Below are positions 51,260 to 59,959 of a DNA stretch of 64,000 nt, piece by piece. Source of the DNA: QQWI01 sp964522015 (GTDB taxonomy: Bacteria > Bacillota > Clostridia > Peptostreptococcales > Acidaminobacteraceae); assembly GCA_964522015.1 (NCBI GenBank), contig CAZFST010000018.1:1-64000 (forward strand), in the 5' to 3' direction. Position 1 is the stretch's first letter. Every line of letters starts with the position of its first letter. The translations under genes and the position numbers were made by a program. The notes below the pieces were generated by a model. The model was given only the letters and a program-made list of their open reading frames with translations. It was not told the DNA's origin and did not search any database.

Positions 51260-52009
51260 TTAAGCTTCTACAGTTTCTTCTTGTGACTCATCAGCGACAG
51301 CTTCAACAGAAGTATCTTCTAGTTGAACGCCTTGCTTGCCTTCAAGAACAGCATTAGCCATAGCACCAGTAATCAATTTGACGGCACGGATTGCATCGTC
51401 GTTACCAGGGATAACCAAGTCAACTTCGTCTGGATCGCAGTTTGTATCAACGATTGATACTACTGGGATACCCAAAAGTTGTGCTTCTTTGATAGCAATT
51501 CTTTCTTTTCTTGGGTCAACAACAAACAGTACATCTGGAATAGATGTCATGTTTTTGATACCACCTAAGAATTTTTCAAGTCTGTCTTTTTGTTTACGTA
51601 ATTGAATAACTTCTTTTTTAGGAAGGGCTTCAAAAGTACCATCAAGCTCTTGTCTTTCAAGTTCAAACAATAAATCAATACTCTTTTTAATTGTAGAGTA
51701 GTTAGTCAACATGCCACCCAACCATCTTTGGCTGACGAAAAATTGACCGCAACGTCTTGATTCTTGCTCAATTGCTTCTTGAGCTTGTTTCTTTGTACCT
51801 ACAAAAAGAACAGTACCGCCATCAGCAACAATGTCTTTGATGAAAGCATAAGCTTTATCAATTTGCTTTGTTGTCTTTTGAAGATCGATGATATAAATAC
51901 CATTTCTTTCTGTAAAGATGTAACGCGCCATTTTTGGGTTCCATCTTCTTGTTTGGTGACCAAAGTGAACACCAGCTTCAAGTAATTGCTTCATTGATAC
52001 AACTGCCAT
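51260..52009 (-). CDS. rpsB: 30S ribosomal protein S2
   Basis: A 249-residue 30S head protein. The N-terminal AVVSMKQLLEAGVHFGHQTR, the FVGTKKQAQEA motif and the GIPVVSIVDTNCDPD stretch are family signatures. GGAGG precedes the ATG. The 5' leader from a good promoter contains two inverted repeats and may be the site of S2 autoregulation. Confidence 0.98.
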   Translation of the reverse strand: MAVVSMKQLLEAGVHFGHQTRRWNPKMARYIFTERNGIYIIDLQKTTKQIDKAYAFIKDIVADGGTVLFVGTKKQAQEAIEQESRRCGQFFVSQRWLGGMLTNYSTIKKSIDLLFELERQELDGTFEALPKKEVIQLRKQKDRLEKFLGGIKNMTSIPDVLFVVDPRKERIAIKEAQLLGIPVVSIVDTNCDPDEVDLVIPGNDDAIRAVKLITGAMANAVLEGKQGVQLEDTSVEAVADESQEETVEA

Positions 52010-52036
52010 AATACACCTCCGAGTTTGTTTTCTTCC

Positions 52037-52147
52037 GTGTCAATCATCTTTACAGTGAACCTTACGGCACCCGACTGTAAATTATGACACGTGCTAGTTT
52101 TTATGATGAAATAGCGAGGCAAATCAAGTTTTGTTAAGTCCGCTATT
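52037..52147 (-). promoter_or_regulatory. Structured rpsB leader
   Basis: Two stems in the rpsB leader. The proximal one has an outer GTGTCA (52037-52042) / TGACAC (52085-52090) and an inner TTTACAGT (52049-52056) / ACTGTAAA (52074-52081). The distal one is AATAGCG (52110-52116) / CGCTATT (52141-52147). Bacterial rpsB leaders are known S2-autoregulation sites; the match here is structural inference only. Confidence 0.55.
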
Positions 52148-52157
52148 CAACTCAAAT

Positions 52158-52186
52158 AGTATAACATATGAAAAGTCCTACGACAA
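52158..52186 (-). promoter_or_regulatory. rpsB-tsf promoter
   Basis: On the minus strand: TTGTCG (52181-52186), 17-bp spacer, TATACT (52158-52163). It begins about 20 bp after the end of the flagellar/chemotaxis operon, with no clear terminator between. Confidence 0.75.
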
Positions 52187-52208
52187 GCTTTTTAAATGGT
52201 ATATAGTG

Positions 52209-52667
52209 TTACTTTCTTTGAGAATCTTTATTAGCATCCAGTCGTCTCAAAAGCGAAACTTTGCCAATACCAATACTCATAATCTTAGCAATATCTTGGT
52301 CTGAAAAACCTTGTGAAAAAAGTCTATAAATAAGATCTCGTTCACTGGTTACATTCTGGTCATCCTTGCTTGGCTTTTCAATTTGTGCAACGGGTTGAAT
52401 AAGCTCAGGCATGTTTTTATTAAGTGACTTGATACTAGATTCTACTCGATCTACCCTCTCAGAAAAAACATCTAAAATTTCATAATAACTATAATTCAAT
52501 TCATCCATTTCACTTCTTAGATTTTCAAGATAAGCAAATGAGGAGCCTTCTGTAAGTACTTCGAAACGTCTTATAACAACGCTTAATTCTTTAAGCACCT
52601 TTAATAAACGCAAAGCAGCAAAAAAAACTAGCAATATGCCAATTACAATACTTAAGTAGTAAATCAT
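52209..52667 (-). CDS. Membrane-anchored protein of the flagellar operon (DUF6115-like)
   Basis: A 152-residue protein with one N-terminal transmembrane helix (about 2-24), a coiled-coil middle (about 28-90) and a C-terminal helix-turn-helix-like segment (LIYRLFSQGFSDQDIAKIMSIG begins near 112). This layout matches small clostridial proteins at the end of flagellar/chemotaxis operons. It overlaps the preceding small gene by 4 nt. Function unknown; the helix-turn-helix-like part may be a protein interaction module. Confidence 0.7.
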   Translation of the reverse strand: MIYYLSIVIGILLVFFAALRLLKVLKELSVVIRRFEVLTEGSSFAYLENLRSEMDELNYSYYEILDVFSERVDRVESSIKSLNKNMPELIQPVAQIEKPSKDDQNVTSERDLIYRLFSQGFSDQDIAKIMSIGIGKVSLLRRLDANKDSQRK

Positions 52668-52948
52668 ATTTTTAAATCCAAATGCTTGCCTTTAGTTGGG
52701 TCATCTTTCGGATTTTCCTTTTTCTTCTTTTGACCATATTTTTCAGCTTCAAGCTTCTTTTTTATGGTTGCTGCATTTGCTTTTTCTAAAGTTGCCACTT
52801 GCTTTTTTTTAAGTTCCGTAGCGGCTGCTTGTTCATTTTGGACAGCAGTCATTGCATTCTCAAGTCTGTTAACTACAGCGGGTTTGGCTTGGTCAAGTTT
52901 AAGCGCCTTAGGTAATAATACCTGCATATCTATTGGTCTAATTGGCAT
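52664..52948 (-). CDS. Small conserved protein of the flagellar operon
   Basis: A 94-residue soluble protein with a distinctive N-terminus (MPIRPIDMQVLLPK), a predicted coiled coil (about 25-75, rich in Ala, Glu, Lys) and a very basic C-terminal tail. AAGGAGG precedes the ATG. It lies between fapA and the DUF6115-like gene, overlapping the latter. I recognise the N-terminal pattern from clostridial flagellar operons but know no function. Confidence 0.65.
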   Translation of the reverse strand: MPIRPIDMQVLLPKALKLDQAKPAVVNRLENAMTAVQNEQAAATELKKKQVATLEKANAATIKKKLEAEKYGQKKKKENPKDDPTKGKHLDLKI

Positions 52949-52959
52949 AGGCTGCCTCC

Positions 52960-54366
52960 TTAAAAGCTAAAAGCGCGTATATCAGAATCCTCACGTCTTA
53001 TAATCGAACGGTAAGTCACTGCCTTTACATTATAAAAAGTGTTTCCAATACGAATCTTAACACCAGGATAAATCTCGTCTGACTTCACTTTTGAACCCTT
53101 AAGTGTTTCGATTAATTCTGTAACTTCTCTTAGTTTGATTGTAGATTCTTGCATTTGTCTCGTATAATCGGTTCTTGATACTTCTGTTTTATTTAGCATT
53201 GCTTTTATTTCAGGATTTCTCGTTTGTTCAAATTGTTTTGATAACAGTCTTGAAGCCTGAGAAAGTTTTACAATAGTATCCTTTAATTCTTTCAATTCCT
53301 CCAGTGATGCTTGATATGCATCCATCACCTTGGAGTCAACACCTAGGCGCAATTTCGTCATGGTCCCCATTTCAGATCCAATCATTTTTGCTTCAATATC
53401 GTATCTAACTGAAATATCACCACCAACCAATAAACCTTTTTTTCCGCGTAGTAGAATAGAACCATCACAAATAATATCAGAATGCATAATCGCATCACAT
53501 TCGATGTTTCCTGAGCAGAAAACGTTTGCGTTATTGATAAATTTGGAAACGATATTGCCACCGATAGTCAACTTAGCTTGATCATGACCTTGAATACCGC
53601 CATTAATAAAAAGATTCCCCTTCGTTGAAATGACTGCACCTTCAACAATACCATTAATAATAATCTCATCTTCAGAAGTAATGCTATAGCCGGTAGTGAC
53701 ATTTCCATTCACAATGATTTTACCCTGAAATTCGATGTTACCGGTTTTGACACCTACATCATCATTAATTTCTAATAACTTTATCACTGCTATTTTTTCA
53801 GATTCAAACTGAATGCTTCCAGTTATTTCGGCTACAATTGACAGCCCATCTGCAGACTGGACAACACCCTTTCCAATTTTAAAATTCTTAATTTTTCCTG
53901 GCTTTGGTCTAATATTTTTTCCAGTCACTGTTGTACCCATAGAACCATCTGTAGGCATGGTTCTTGTGGCTAATACATCATCTTTATAAGCTGGTTGAAG
54001 GAAATTCATGCTTTTAAAATCGACAGTCCCATCCACGTTTACCGTAGGATGCGCTTTCATAGCAACGTCAAAAAGATAGGTCACTTCTCCATCTAGTCCA
54101 TTAACATGAGGAATTCCTTTGGCTACAAGAATATTTTCGGCAAATCTAGGATTTTTAATAATTGTATCAAGGGCATCTGGAATGATGCCGTATGTAACAT
54201 TCTTTTTTGAGAGTGCACTCATTAACCGATCTTTAGACACAGTAATCTCAGCATCAAACACGTGTAGAGTGATGAATGCTTGATAGTAATCATTCGAAAT
54301 GTTGACATTTACTTCGTAACCATCTTCATGTAAAACGCTTTTATCTTGTGTTGTTATCTCAGACAC
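52960..54366 (-). CDS. fapA: FapA family protein (DUF342)
   Basis: A 468-residue polymer-forming protein. An N-terminal domain (about 1-170) precedes a right-handed beta-helix region with short repeats of the IVNGNV, IINGIVEGA, LFINGGI type (about 170-330), then a C-terminal coiled coil (about 335-420). The family is encoded with flagellar and chemotaxis genes in clostridia and Vibrio; its role is poorly known. The start codon is GTG with AAAGGTGG upstream. Confidence 0.88.
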   Translation of the reverse strand: MSEITTQDKSVLHEDGYEVNVNISNDYYQAFITLHVFDAEITVSKDRLMSALSKKNVTYGIIPDALDTIIKNPRFAENILVAKGIPHVNGLDGEVTYLFDVAMKAHPTVNVDGTVDFKSMNFLQPAYKDDVLATRTMPTDGSMGTTVTGKNIRPKPGKIKNFKIGKGVVQSADGLSIVAEITGSIQFESEKIAVIKLLEINDDVGVKTGNIEFQGKIIVNGNVTTGYSITSEDEIIINGIVEGAVISTKGNLFINGGIQGHDQAKLTIGGNIVSKFINNANVFCSGNIECDAIMHSDIICDGSILLRGKKGLLVGGDISVRYDIEAKMIGSEMGTMTKLRLGVDSKVMDAYQASLEELKELKDTIVKLSQASRLLSKQFEQTRNPEIKAMLNKTEVSRTDYTRQMQESTIKLREVTELIETLKGSKVKSDEIYPGVKIRIGNTFYNVKAVTYRSIIRREDSDIRAFSF

Positions 54367-54408
54367 GTAGACACCACCTTTATCGAGTTTATTTATGACA
54401 TAGCAACA

Positions 54409-54428
54409 AGACCATCATTGAATGGTCT
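54409..54428 (-). other. Intercistronic hairpin between fliA and fapA
   Basis: Arms AGACCAT / ATGGTCT with a 6-nt loop, no T-run. Probably an mRNA stability element rather than a terminator. Confidence 0.45.
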
Positions 54429-54430
54429 GT

Positions 54431-55159
54431 TTAATCATCCATAGCGATTTTCAATCTAGAAATAGCCTTGGTGTGCAATTGCGATATCCGTGATTCTGAA
54501 ATTTCTAATACTTTAGCAATTTCTTTGTAGGTTAATTCATTATAATAATACAAACTAACTACTAGACGTTCCTTTTCTGGTAAAGTATCTATCGCCTCTT
54601 TTAGCAATTGCGTGGTTACTTTAATATCAAGTGCTTTCTCAGGTTCAAATTCGTGATAATCCGCTTGGATATCAAACCCTACTTGCTCTTCAAATTTCTC
54701 TTCTAGTGAGACAACTGAAAACGTAGAAACTTCGTTTAATAATTTGCTTAATTCATCTTCAGTTAAAGACATTGAGCTTGCAAGTTGTTCATCAGTAAAA
54801 TCATTACCATGTTTGATTTGAAGTAATTCAATAGATGCTTCTAAAATTTTATATTTGTGACGCATACTTCTAGGAACCCAATCCAAATTTCGCAATTGAT
54901 CAATAATCGCCCCACGAATACGGAAGTTTGCATATGTTTCAAACTTCACAGCCTTTTTATGATCGAATTTCTCAATTGCATCGATTAATCCCAAAATACC
55001 ATAACTCACCAGATCTTCGTAGTCAACATGATGATTATAATCATTATAAAGGCGCCCCGCAATAATCTTAACCAGTTCAACATAATGAATAATCAATTCA
55101 TCTTTTGCGCCTTTATCATGCTTTTCTTTGAAGTTTATCCATAGAAGATCAGTAGGCAT
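54431..55159 (-). CDS. fliA: Flagellar sigma factor FliA/SigD (sigma-28)
   Basis: A 242-residue group 3 sigma factor. Region 2 contains the polymerase-binding DLVSYGILGLIDAIEKFD and ETYANFRIRGAIIDQLRNLDW stretches. Region 3 follows, then region 4 with LTYKEIAKVLEISESRISQLH, the -35-binding helix-turn-helix. It directs late flagellar, motility and often chemotaxis genes. GAGGG precedes the ATG. Its position after cheD in the flagellar/che operon is the Bacillus and clostridial order. Confidence 0.96.
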   Translation of the reverse strand: MPTDLLWINFKEKHDKGAKDELIIHYVELVKIIAGRLYNDYNHHVDYEDLVSYGILGLIDAIEKFDHKKAVKFETYANFRIRGAIIDQLRNLDWVPRSMRHKYKILEASIELLQIKHGNDFTDEQLASSMSLTEDELSKLLNEVSTFSVVSLEEKFEEQVGFDIQADYHEFEPEKALDIKVTTQLLKEAIDTLPEKERLVVSLYYYNELTYKEIAKVLEISESRISQLHTKAISRLKIAMDD

Positions 55160-55168
55160 GTTTATCCC

Positions 55169-55654
55169 TCATATCTGTTTTGTGCCATGTCCAATCGTTT
55201 TTATCAGAAGTGAGCCGTCCAAAGAATCAAACTCAATTGTCCGCCCAAAACTGCCACCCGTATCATCTGCTCTTAACGGAATCCTTAATATTTTAAGTAT
55301 TTCTTTTACAGCTTCGGCATTTCTTTCACCAATCTTCATCATGTCGTTCTTGCTTTGAAACGAAAACATCTGAGCACCGCCAGCTATTTTACAGATAAGA
55401 CGGTTTTTATCTGCTCCTAGTGCAATCATTTGCCCTAACATTAAATCGATGGCAGTATCGGCAAATTTTGCAGCATTTGTATTATTACGTATCGCTTGAC
55501 TTGATGGCAACATGATGTGTGCCATACCCGTTACTTTTGTTTGTGGATCATAGAAGCAAATGCCCACACAGGAGCCTAATCCAAGTGTTGTTAAGACACC
55601 TGGATGTTTTGTAACCTTAAGGTCCGCCATCCCCACTTTAATAAGATCTCTCAT
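55169..55654 (-). CDS. cheD: Chemoreceptor glutamine deamidase CheD
   Basis: A 161-residue papain-like deamidase that activates chemoreceptors and binds CheC. The catalytic pair is C29 (GLGSCVG) and H46 (GMAHIMLP). It overlaps cheC by 4 nt, matching the known CheC-CheD complex, in which CheY-P-bound CheC sequesters CheD. Length and motifs are typical. Confidence 0.96.
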   Translation of the reverse strand: MRDLIKVGMADLKVTKHPGVLTTLGLGSCVGICFYDPQTKVTGMAHIMLPSSQAIRNNTNAAKFADTAIDLMLGQMIALGADKNRLICKIAGGAQMFSFQSKNDMMKIGERNAEAVKEILKILRIPLRADDTGGSFGRTIEFDSLDGSLLIKTIGHGTKQI

Positions 55655-56277
55655 AGAGTTATCCCTAAACTATTAAATAGAGTTTCGTAAGAGTCTTCGT
55701 CAGGGATTAGGAAAAAATAACCTTGAACAGAATTTCCACCAAATTCTTCAATAAAATCATTTTCAATAATAAGGATTTTATCTCCAATTAGACCGAATTG
55801 TATAGCAGGAACACTTAAAATAGCACCTGCCATATCAACAGAAAGCGAAGGGATTGAAATTTGGATATTTAAACCCGTCAGCATGGATAATGATGAAATA
55901 TAGGAACCAGATAGTATATTTCCTATTTCCTGCAGAGCCGAAAGACTAAAATCATCAAAAGGCCCATTTGCCATTCCAGGCATCAATAAGTTTATCAAGG
56001 TATGTGCAGATTCGGTACTGAGGACAAACATGATTGTCCCCTCCATATCCCCTTCAATTTTAAAGAAAATACCACAGACTTCAGATTCTTCTCCGCCTAG
56101 AAGTTCTGGTACCGTTGAAAAATCCATAATATTGACTTTTGGCACTGTCATGTCAACTTTTTTATTAATCATCTTTGCAAGAGCAGTTGCAGCATTACCA
56201 GCTCCAATGTTTCCAATTTCCTTTAGAACGTCTAAAATTATAGAATTATTAACTTTGTCAAAATAGTCTGCCATCAT
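55651..56277 (-). CDS. cheC: CheY-P phosphatase CheC
   Basis: A 208-residue CheC/CheX/FliY-family phosphatase. Both active-site motifs are present: E20, N23 and P46 (LKEIGNIGAGNA) and E117, N120 and P143 (LQEIGNILSGSY). Two ATGs in tandem follow GAGG, at spacings of 4 and 7 nt, so the true start may be 56274. It works with CheD in receptor adaptation. No FliM-like extension is present. Confidence 0.95.
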   Translation of the reverse strand: MMADYFDKVNNSIILDVLKEIGNIGAGNAATALAKMINKKVDMTVPKVNIMDFSTVPELLGGEESEVCGIFFKIEGDMEGTIMFVLSTESAHTLINLLMPGMANGPFDDFSLSALQEIGNILSGSYISSLSMLTGLNIQISIPSLSVDMAGAILSVPAIQFGLIGDKILIIENDFIEEFGGNSVQGYFFLIPDEDSYETLFNSLGITL

Positions 56278-56339
56278 TAAACCTCATATTCCTAGTCTAC
56301 TAAACAGAATAATTGTCTCTGTCTAGCAATTAAAAGCTT

Positions 56340-56777
56340 TTACTCCTCGTCTACTAATCCAATAACTTTTTTCAAGTCTAGTAACATAATAATACGGTTA
56401 TTGTGTTTTCCTATTTCTTTAACAAAATCTTCTTCTGTAGCGGATTTAATCGCAGGAGCCATATCGATATCATCTTCATTAAGTTGCAATGTTTCTGAAG
56501 AAGAATCAACAATGATACCAATTTTAAGTTCGTGGTAATTAATAATGACAATACGAGTCTCATCAGTTGTATCTATCGAGGGTAACCCAAATCGCGTTCT
56601 TAAATCGACAACAGGTATAACTATTCCTCTTAAATTGATAAGACCTTTAACATAAGGCTTTGCATGGGGGACCCGTGTAATATCAACACGTTTCTCAATG
56701 TTTTCTACATTATGAATATTTAGCCCATAATGTTCACCATCTAATCTGAAAATAACAAATTCTCTATTCATACTCAT
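56340..56777 (-). CDS. cheW: Chemotaxis coupling protein CheW
   Basis: A 145-residue SH3-like adaptor that links chemoreceptors to CheA. The family core (NIHNVENIEKRVDITRVP, then GLINLRGIVIPVVDLR) is intact. AGGAGG lies 5 nt before the ATG. It follows cheA by 9 nt and precedes cheC by 62 nt. Confidence 0.96.
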   Translation of the reverse strand: MSMNREFVIFRLDGEHYGLNIHNVENIEKRVDITRVPHAKPYVKGLINLRGIVIPVVDLRTRFGLPSIDTTDETRIVIINYHELKIGIIVDSSSETLQLNEDDIDMAPAIKSATEEDFVKEIGKHNNRIIMLLDLKKVIGLVDEE

Positions 56778-56786
56778 ACTCGCCTC

Positions 56787-58904
56787 CTAGAACAATTGAT
56801 TTGGGTCCACAATGAGTGCAACGCCACCGTTACCTAATATCGTTGCCCCTGCAATCGCCTTGACGCCACCAAGATATTTCCCCAGCGACTTAATGACGAT
56901 TTCTTGTTGTCCAATCAAGCTGTCAACCACTAGTCCAGCTTCTTGATTCCCTTTTCTGACAATAACAACTGTCAAATTCTCATCATCTCTATTTGCATTA
57001 GGAACATCAAGCATTTCTGGAAGTCTAATAATCGGCAATGTTTGGTTGCGGTATAAGACTACTTCTTGATTTTGAACTTTACTAATTTGTTTTTTCTCAA
57101 TGGTAGTTATAATTCTAATATTGTTCAGTGGCAACGCATATTTTTCGGTGCCAAGATTAACCATCAACGCTTGAATGATTGCCAATGTCAGTGGTAATCT
57201 GATAATGAATTTTGAACCTTTACCCATTTCACTCTGAACTTCTACCGTGCCTGACAGGGCCTCAATCTTAGTTTTAACAACATCCAAACCAACACCACGA
57301 CCCGACAAATCGGTAATTTGTTCCGCAGTTGAAAACCCAGGTAAAAACAATAAGTTTATAATGTCATGGTCCGGCATAGAACCTGCATGTTCTGCAGTTA
57401 TCATACCTTTAGAAATTGCTTTTTTTGCAATGCGAGCAGGATCAATGCCATGGCCATCATCTTCAACTTCAATCACAACAGAATTACCATCTGGATACGC
57501 GCGAAGACTGACTGTTCCCATTTCAGATTTTCCTGCCGCTAAACGAGTCTGTTTGTTTTCAATACCGTGGTCGATTGAATTGCGAATCAAATGGATTAGT
57601 GGATCACCAATCTCATCAATAACGGTTCTATCAACTTCAGTTTCTTCACCACTCATGTCCAGTTTAATTGATTTACCCAAATCTTTGGCTAGATCTCTTA
57701 CCATTCTAGGGAACCGGTTAAAGGTACGTTCTACTGGTACCATTCTAACTTTCATAACGGCATCGTGTAAACTCGTAGTGATTCTTTCCAAATATTCTAT
57801 CGCTTCAGACATATTCTGTTTAGATTCGTTAGAGTCGAGATCGTCAAGTCGCGTCTTGATAATGATCAATTCGCTGACCAGATTCATAAGATTATCAAGT
57901 CTATCGATATCAACACGAACTGTTTTACTTGTTTTTCCTTTTTCTTGTTCCTTAGTGTCCTTGGCTTCTTTCTGATTTCCAGCTGATTTATTACCACTAT
58001 CAGCAGATAACCCGATACTATCTTGAATAGCACCCGGTGAAGATTGGGTATCATTTTGGGTTTGCATTGCATCATCAGAGTAATATGATGTTGTGGTCTG
58101 ACTTGATTCTAAGTGATCTAAGTCAACAGTCTCAACAATTACCTCTTCAACTTCTGAAATATTCATTAATTCTTTACGAGCGGCTTGTGCATCTAGTTTA
58201 GTCATATAGAGCACTTCAAATGATGTATCGAATTTTTCATCCTCTATATCTTCAGCAATTGGGAAAGATTTCAGAACCTCACCAAACTGCTCCAATGTAT
58301 TAAACACAATGAAAGCTCGAGCGGCTTTAAGCATGCAATTGGCACTTAAAATAACTTTTATTTTCACAGCTTGATGAAATGATTCATGAGCTTGCCTTAC
58401 CATATTTTGAGAAATGTCATTTAGACTGAGATGAAATTCTGAGTTCTTTTGAGATTCTTTTTTTTCTGATTGAACAACAACATCAGCGGAATTAACTTGC
58501 CCAATAACACCTGATGTACTTTTATTTTTGGCGATATACTTAAGACGATTCACTAAATCAGTTGTATCTAAATCACCTTCTTCGTTAAATTTAATGAGAT
58601 GATTAATATACTCCTCTAAACCATCAAAGCATTCAAATAAAATATCAATAATAATACTATCAACTTTTAATTCGTTGGCACGACAAATATGTAGTACATT
58701 TTCCATTTCGTGAGTTAAGCTTGCGACCTTTGTGTAACCCATGGTTCCGGACATACCTTTAATCGTATGCGCTATACGGAAAATCTCATTCAACAACGCT
58801 GAATCTTCAAAGTTATTCTCTAAAACTAACAATATTTCATTCATGTGTTGTAAGTGTTCTTTTGACTCCTCAATAAAAATCTCTAGGTATTGACTCATAT
58901 CCAT
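56787..58904 (-). CDS. cheA: Chemotaxis histidine kinase CheA
   Basis: A 705-residue kinase. The HPt domain (about 1-105) has phospho-acceptor H46 in RIAHTIKGMSG. A P2-like response-regulator-binding domain (about 165-260) follows, with a Q/S/K-rich linker. The dimerisation domain (about 320-385), the HATPase (N, G1 and G2 boxes: IRNSIDHGIE, DDGHGIDP, GRGVGLDVVK) and a C-terminal CheW-like domain complete it. The gene begins 5 nt after the cheB stop. Confidence 0.97.
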   Translation of the reverse strand: MDMSQYLEIFIEESKEHLQHMNEILLVLENNFEDSALLNEIFRIAHTIKGMSGTMGYTKVASLTHEMENVLHICRANELKVDSIIIDILFECFDGLEEYINHLIKFNEEGDLDTTDLVNRLKYIAKNKSTSGVIGQVNSADVVVQSEKKESQKNSEFHLSLNDISQNMVRQAHESFHQAVKIKVILSANCMLKAARAFIVFNTLEQFGEVLKSFPIAEDIEDEKFDTSFEVLYMTKLDAQAARKELMNISEVEEVIVETVDLDHLESSQTTTSYYSDDAMQTQNDTQSSPGAIQDSIGLSADSGNKSAGNQKEAKDTKEQEKGKTSKTVRVDIDRLDNLMNLVSELIIIKTRLDDLDSNESKQNMSEAIEYLERITTSLHDAVMKVRMVPVERTFNRFPRMVRDLAKDLGKSIKLDMSGEETEVDRTVIDEIGDPLIHLIRNSIDHGIENKQTRLAAGKSEMGTVSLRAYPDGNSVVIEVEDDGHGIDPARIAKKAISKGMITAEHAGSMPDHDIINLLFLPGFSTAEQITDLSGRGVGLDVVKTKIEALSGTVEVQSEMGKGSKFIIRLPLTLAIIQALMVNLGTEKYALPLNNIRIITTIEKKQISKVQNQEVVLYRNQTLPIIRLPEMLDVPNANRDDENLTVVIVRKGNQEAGLVVDSLIGQQEIVIKSLGKYLGGVKAIAGATILGNGGVALIVDPNQLF

Positions 58905-58909
58905 AATGC

Positions 58910-59959
58910 CTACACCTCCATCGCTTTCAGTATCTCATCTGTAATGGCATCCAGTGGAACGATACGATCAACGCAATTTAATTTTATTGCGGATTTCGGC
59001 ATTCCAAACACGACGCAACTCTCCTCATCTTGTGCAATAACAGTATTATTGTTCTCTTTAATCTTTACTAGACCCTTAGCACCATCAGCACCCATTCCCG
59101 TCATGATAACCGCAATAACGTTTCGTGCCCCTATAGTTGCTAGTGATTCAAACATCGCATCACAAGAAGGTTTATGTCCAGACACTGTTCCATCTGATCC
59201 TAATACTATTCTATACTGATTTCCGTCTTTTGTAACCCTTAAATGTTGATCGCCTGGAGCAATATAACACCATCCTGCTTTCAATAAATCTCCGTGCTCA
59301 GCTTCCTTAACTGAAATTTCACTTAAATTATTAAGTCTTTCAGCAAGCGACTTAGTAAAACCCGCTGGCATGTGCTGAACAACTAACACAGGTGCATCTA
59401 AGTTTTTTGGTAATAATGGTATAACAGCTTGTAGCGCTTTAGGACCTCCAGTTGATGTGCCTATTGCCACAATTTTTTTAATCATGTTGGTTCCAGTGTA
59501 GGTCGAAGGTGCTTTTGGTATTTGAAGACTTGGCATAAGTGGTCTCTTTGGTCGTAATTTAACTCTAGATGCCATATTGATTTTCTCAAGTAACTGACGT
59601 TTAACGTCATCAGTACTAACTTTAAACACACTTGAGGGCTTTGCTATAAAATCTACTGCCCCTAGTTCTAAAGCTTTTAGTGTCGCATCTGCGCCTTCCT
59701 TCGTTAAACTGGACAACATAACAATTGGTACTGGTGTCTCTTTCATCGCAATCTCTAACGCAGTTAAACCATCCATAATAGGCATTTCGATATCAAGTGT
59801 CACCACATCTGGCTTTAAATCTCGAATCATATCTAATGCTTCTTTACCATTTTTTGCAGTTCCAACAACCTCCATATGAGGCTCGGTGGCGATGATATCT
59901 GTTAATACCTTCCTCATAAATGCAGAATCATCAACTACTAGCACTTTTACATTTTTCAT
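58910..59959 (-). CDS. cheB: Chemotaxis methylesterase CheB
   Basis: A 349-residue response regulator that removes methyl groups from receptors and can deamidate them. The receiver domain (about 1-125) has D10, D11 and phospho-site D56. The esterase domain (about 160-345) has catalytic S169 (GTSTGG), H196 (VQHMPAGF) and D292 (TGMGADG). It overlaps the PilZ gene by 1 nt. Its opposing methyltransferase cheR is 44 kb away. Confidence 0.97.
   Translation of the reverse strand: MKNVKVLVVDDSAFMRKVLTDIIATEPHMEVVGTAKNGKEALDMIRDLKPDVVTLDIEMPIMDGLTALEIAMKETPVPIVMLSSLTKEGADATLKALELGAVDFIAKPSSVFKVSTDDVKRQLLEKINMASRVKLRPKRPLMPSLQIPKAPSTYTGTNMIKKIVAIGTSTGGPKALQAVIPLLPKNLDAPVLVVQHMPAGFTKSLAERLNNLSEISVKEAEHGDLLKAGWCYIAPGDQHLRVTKDGNQYRIVLGSDGTVSGHKPSCDAMFESLATIGARNVIAVIMTGMGADGAKGLVKIKENNNTVIAQDEESCVVFGMPKSAIKLNCVDRIVPLDAITDEILKAMEV

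Noticed and set aside
57247..57975. 242-residue plus-strand ORF opposite cheA
   Set aside because: It is antisense to conserved CheA kinase motifs, its composition is typical of a shadow frame, and it has no ribosome site.
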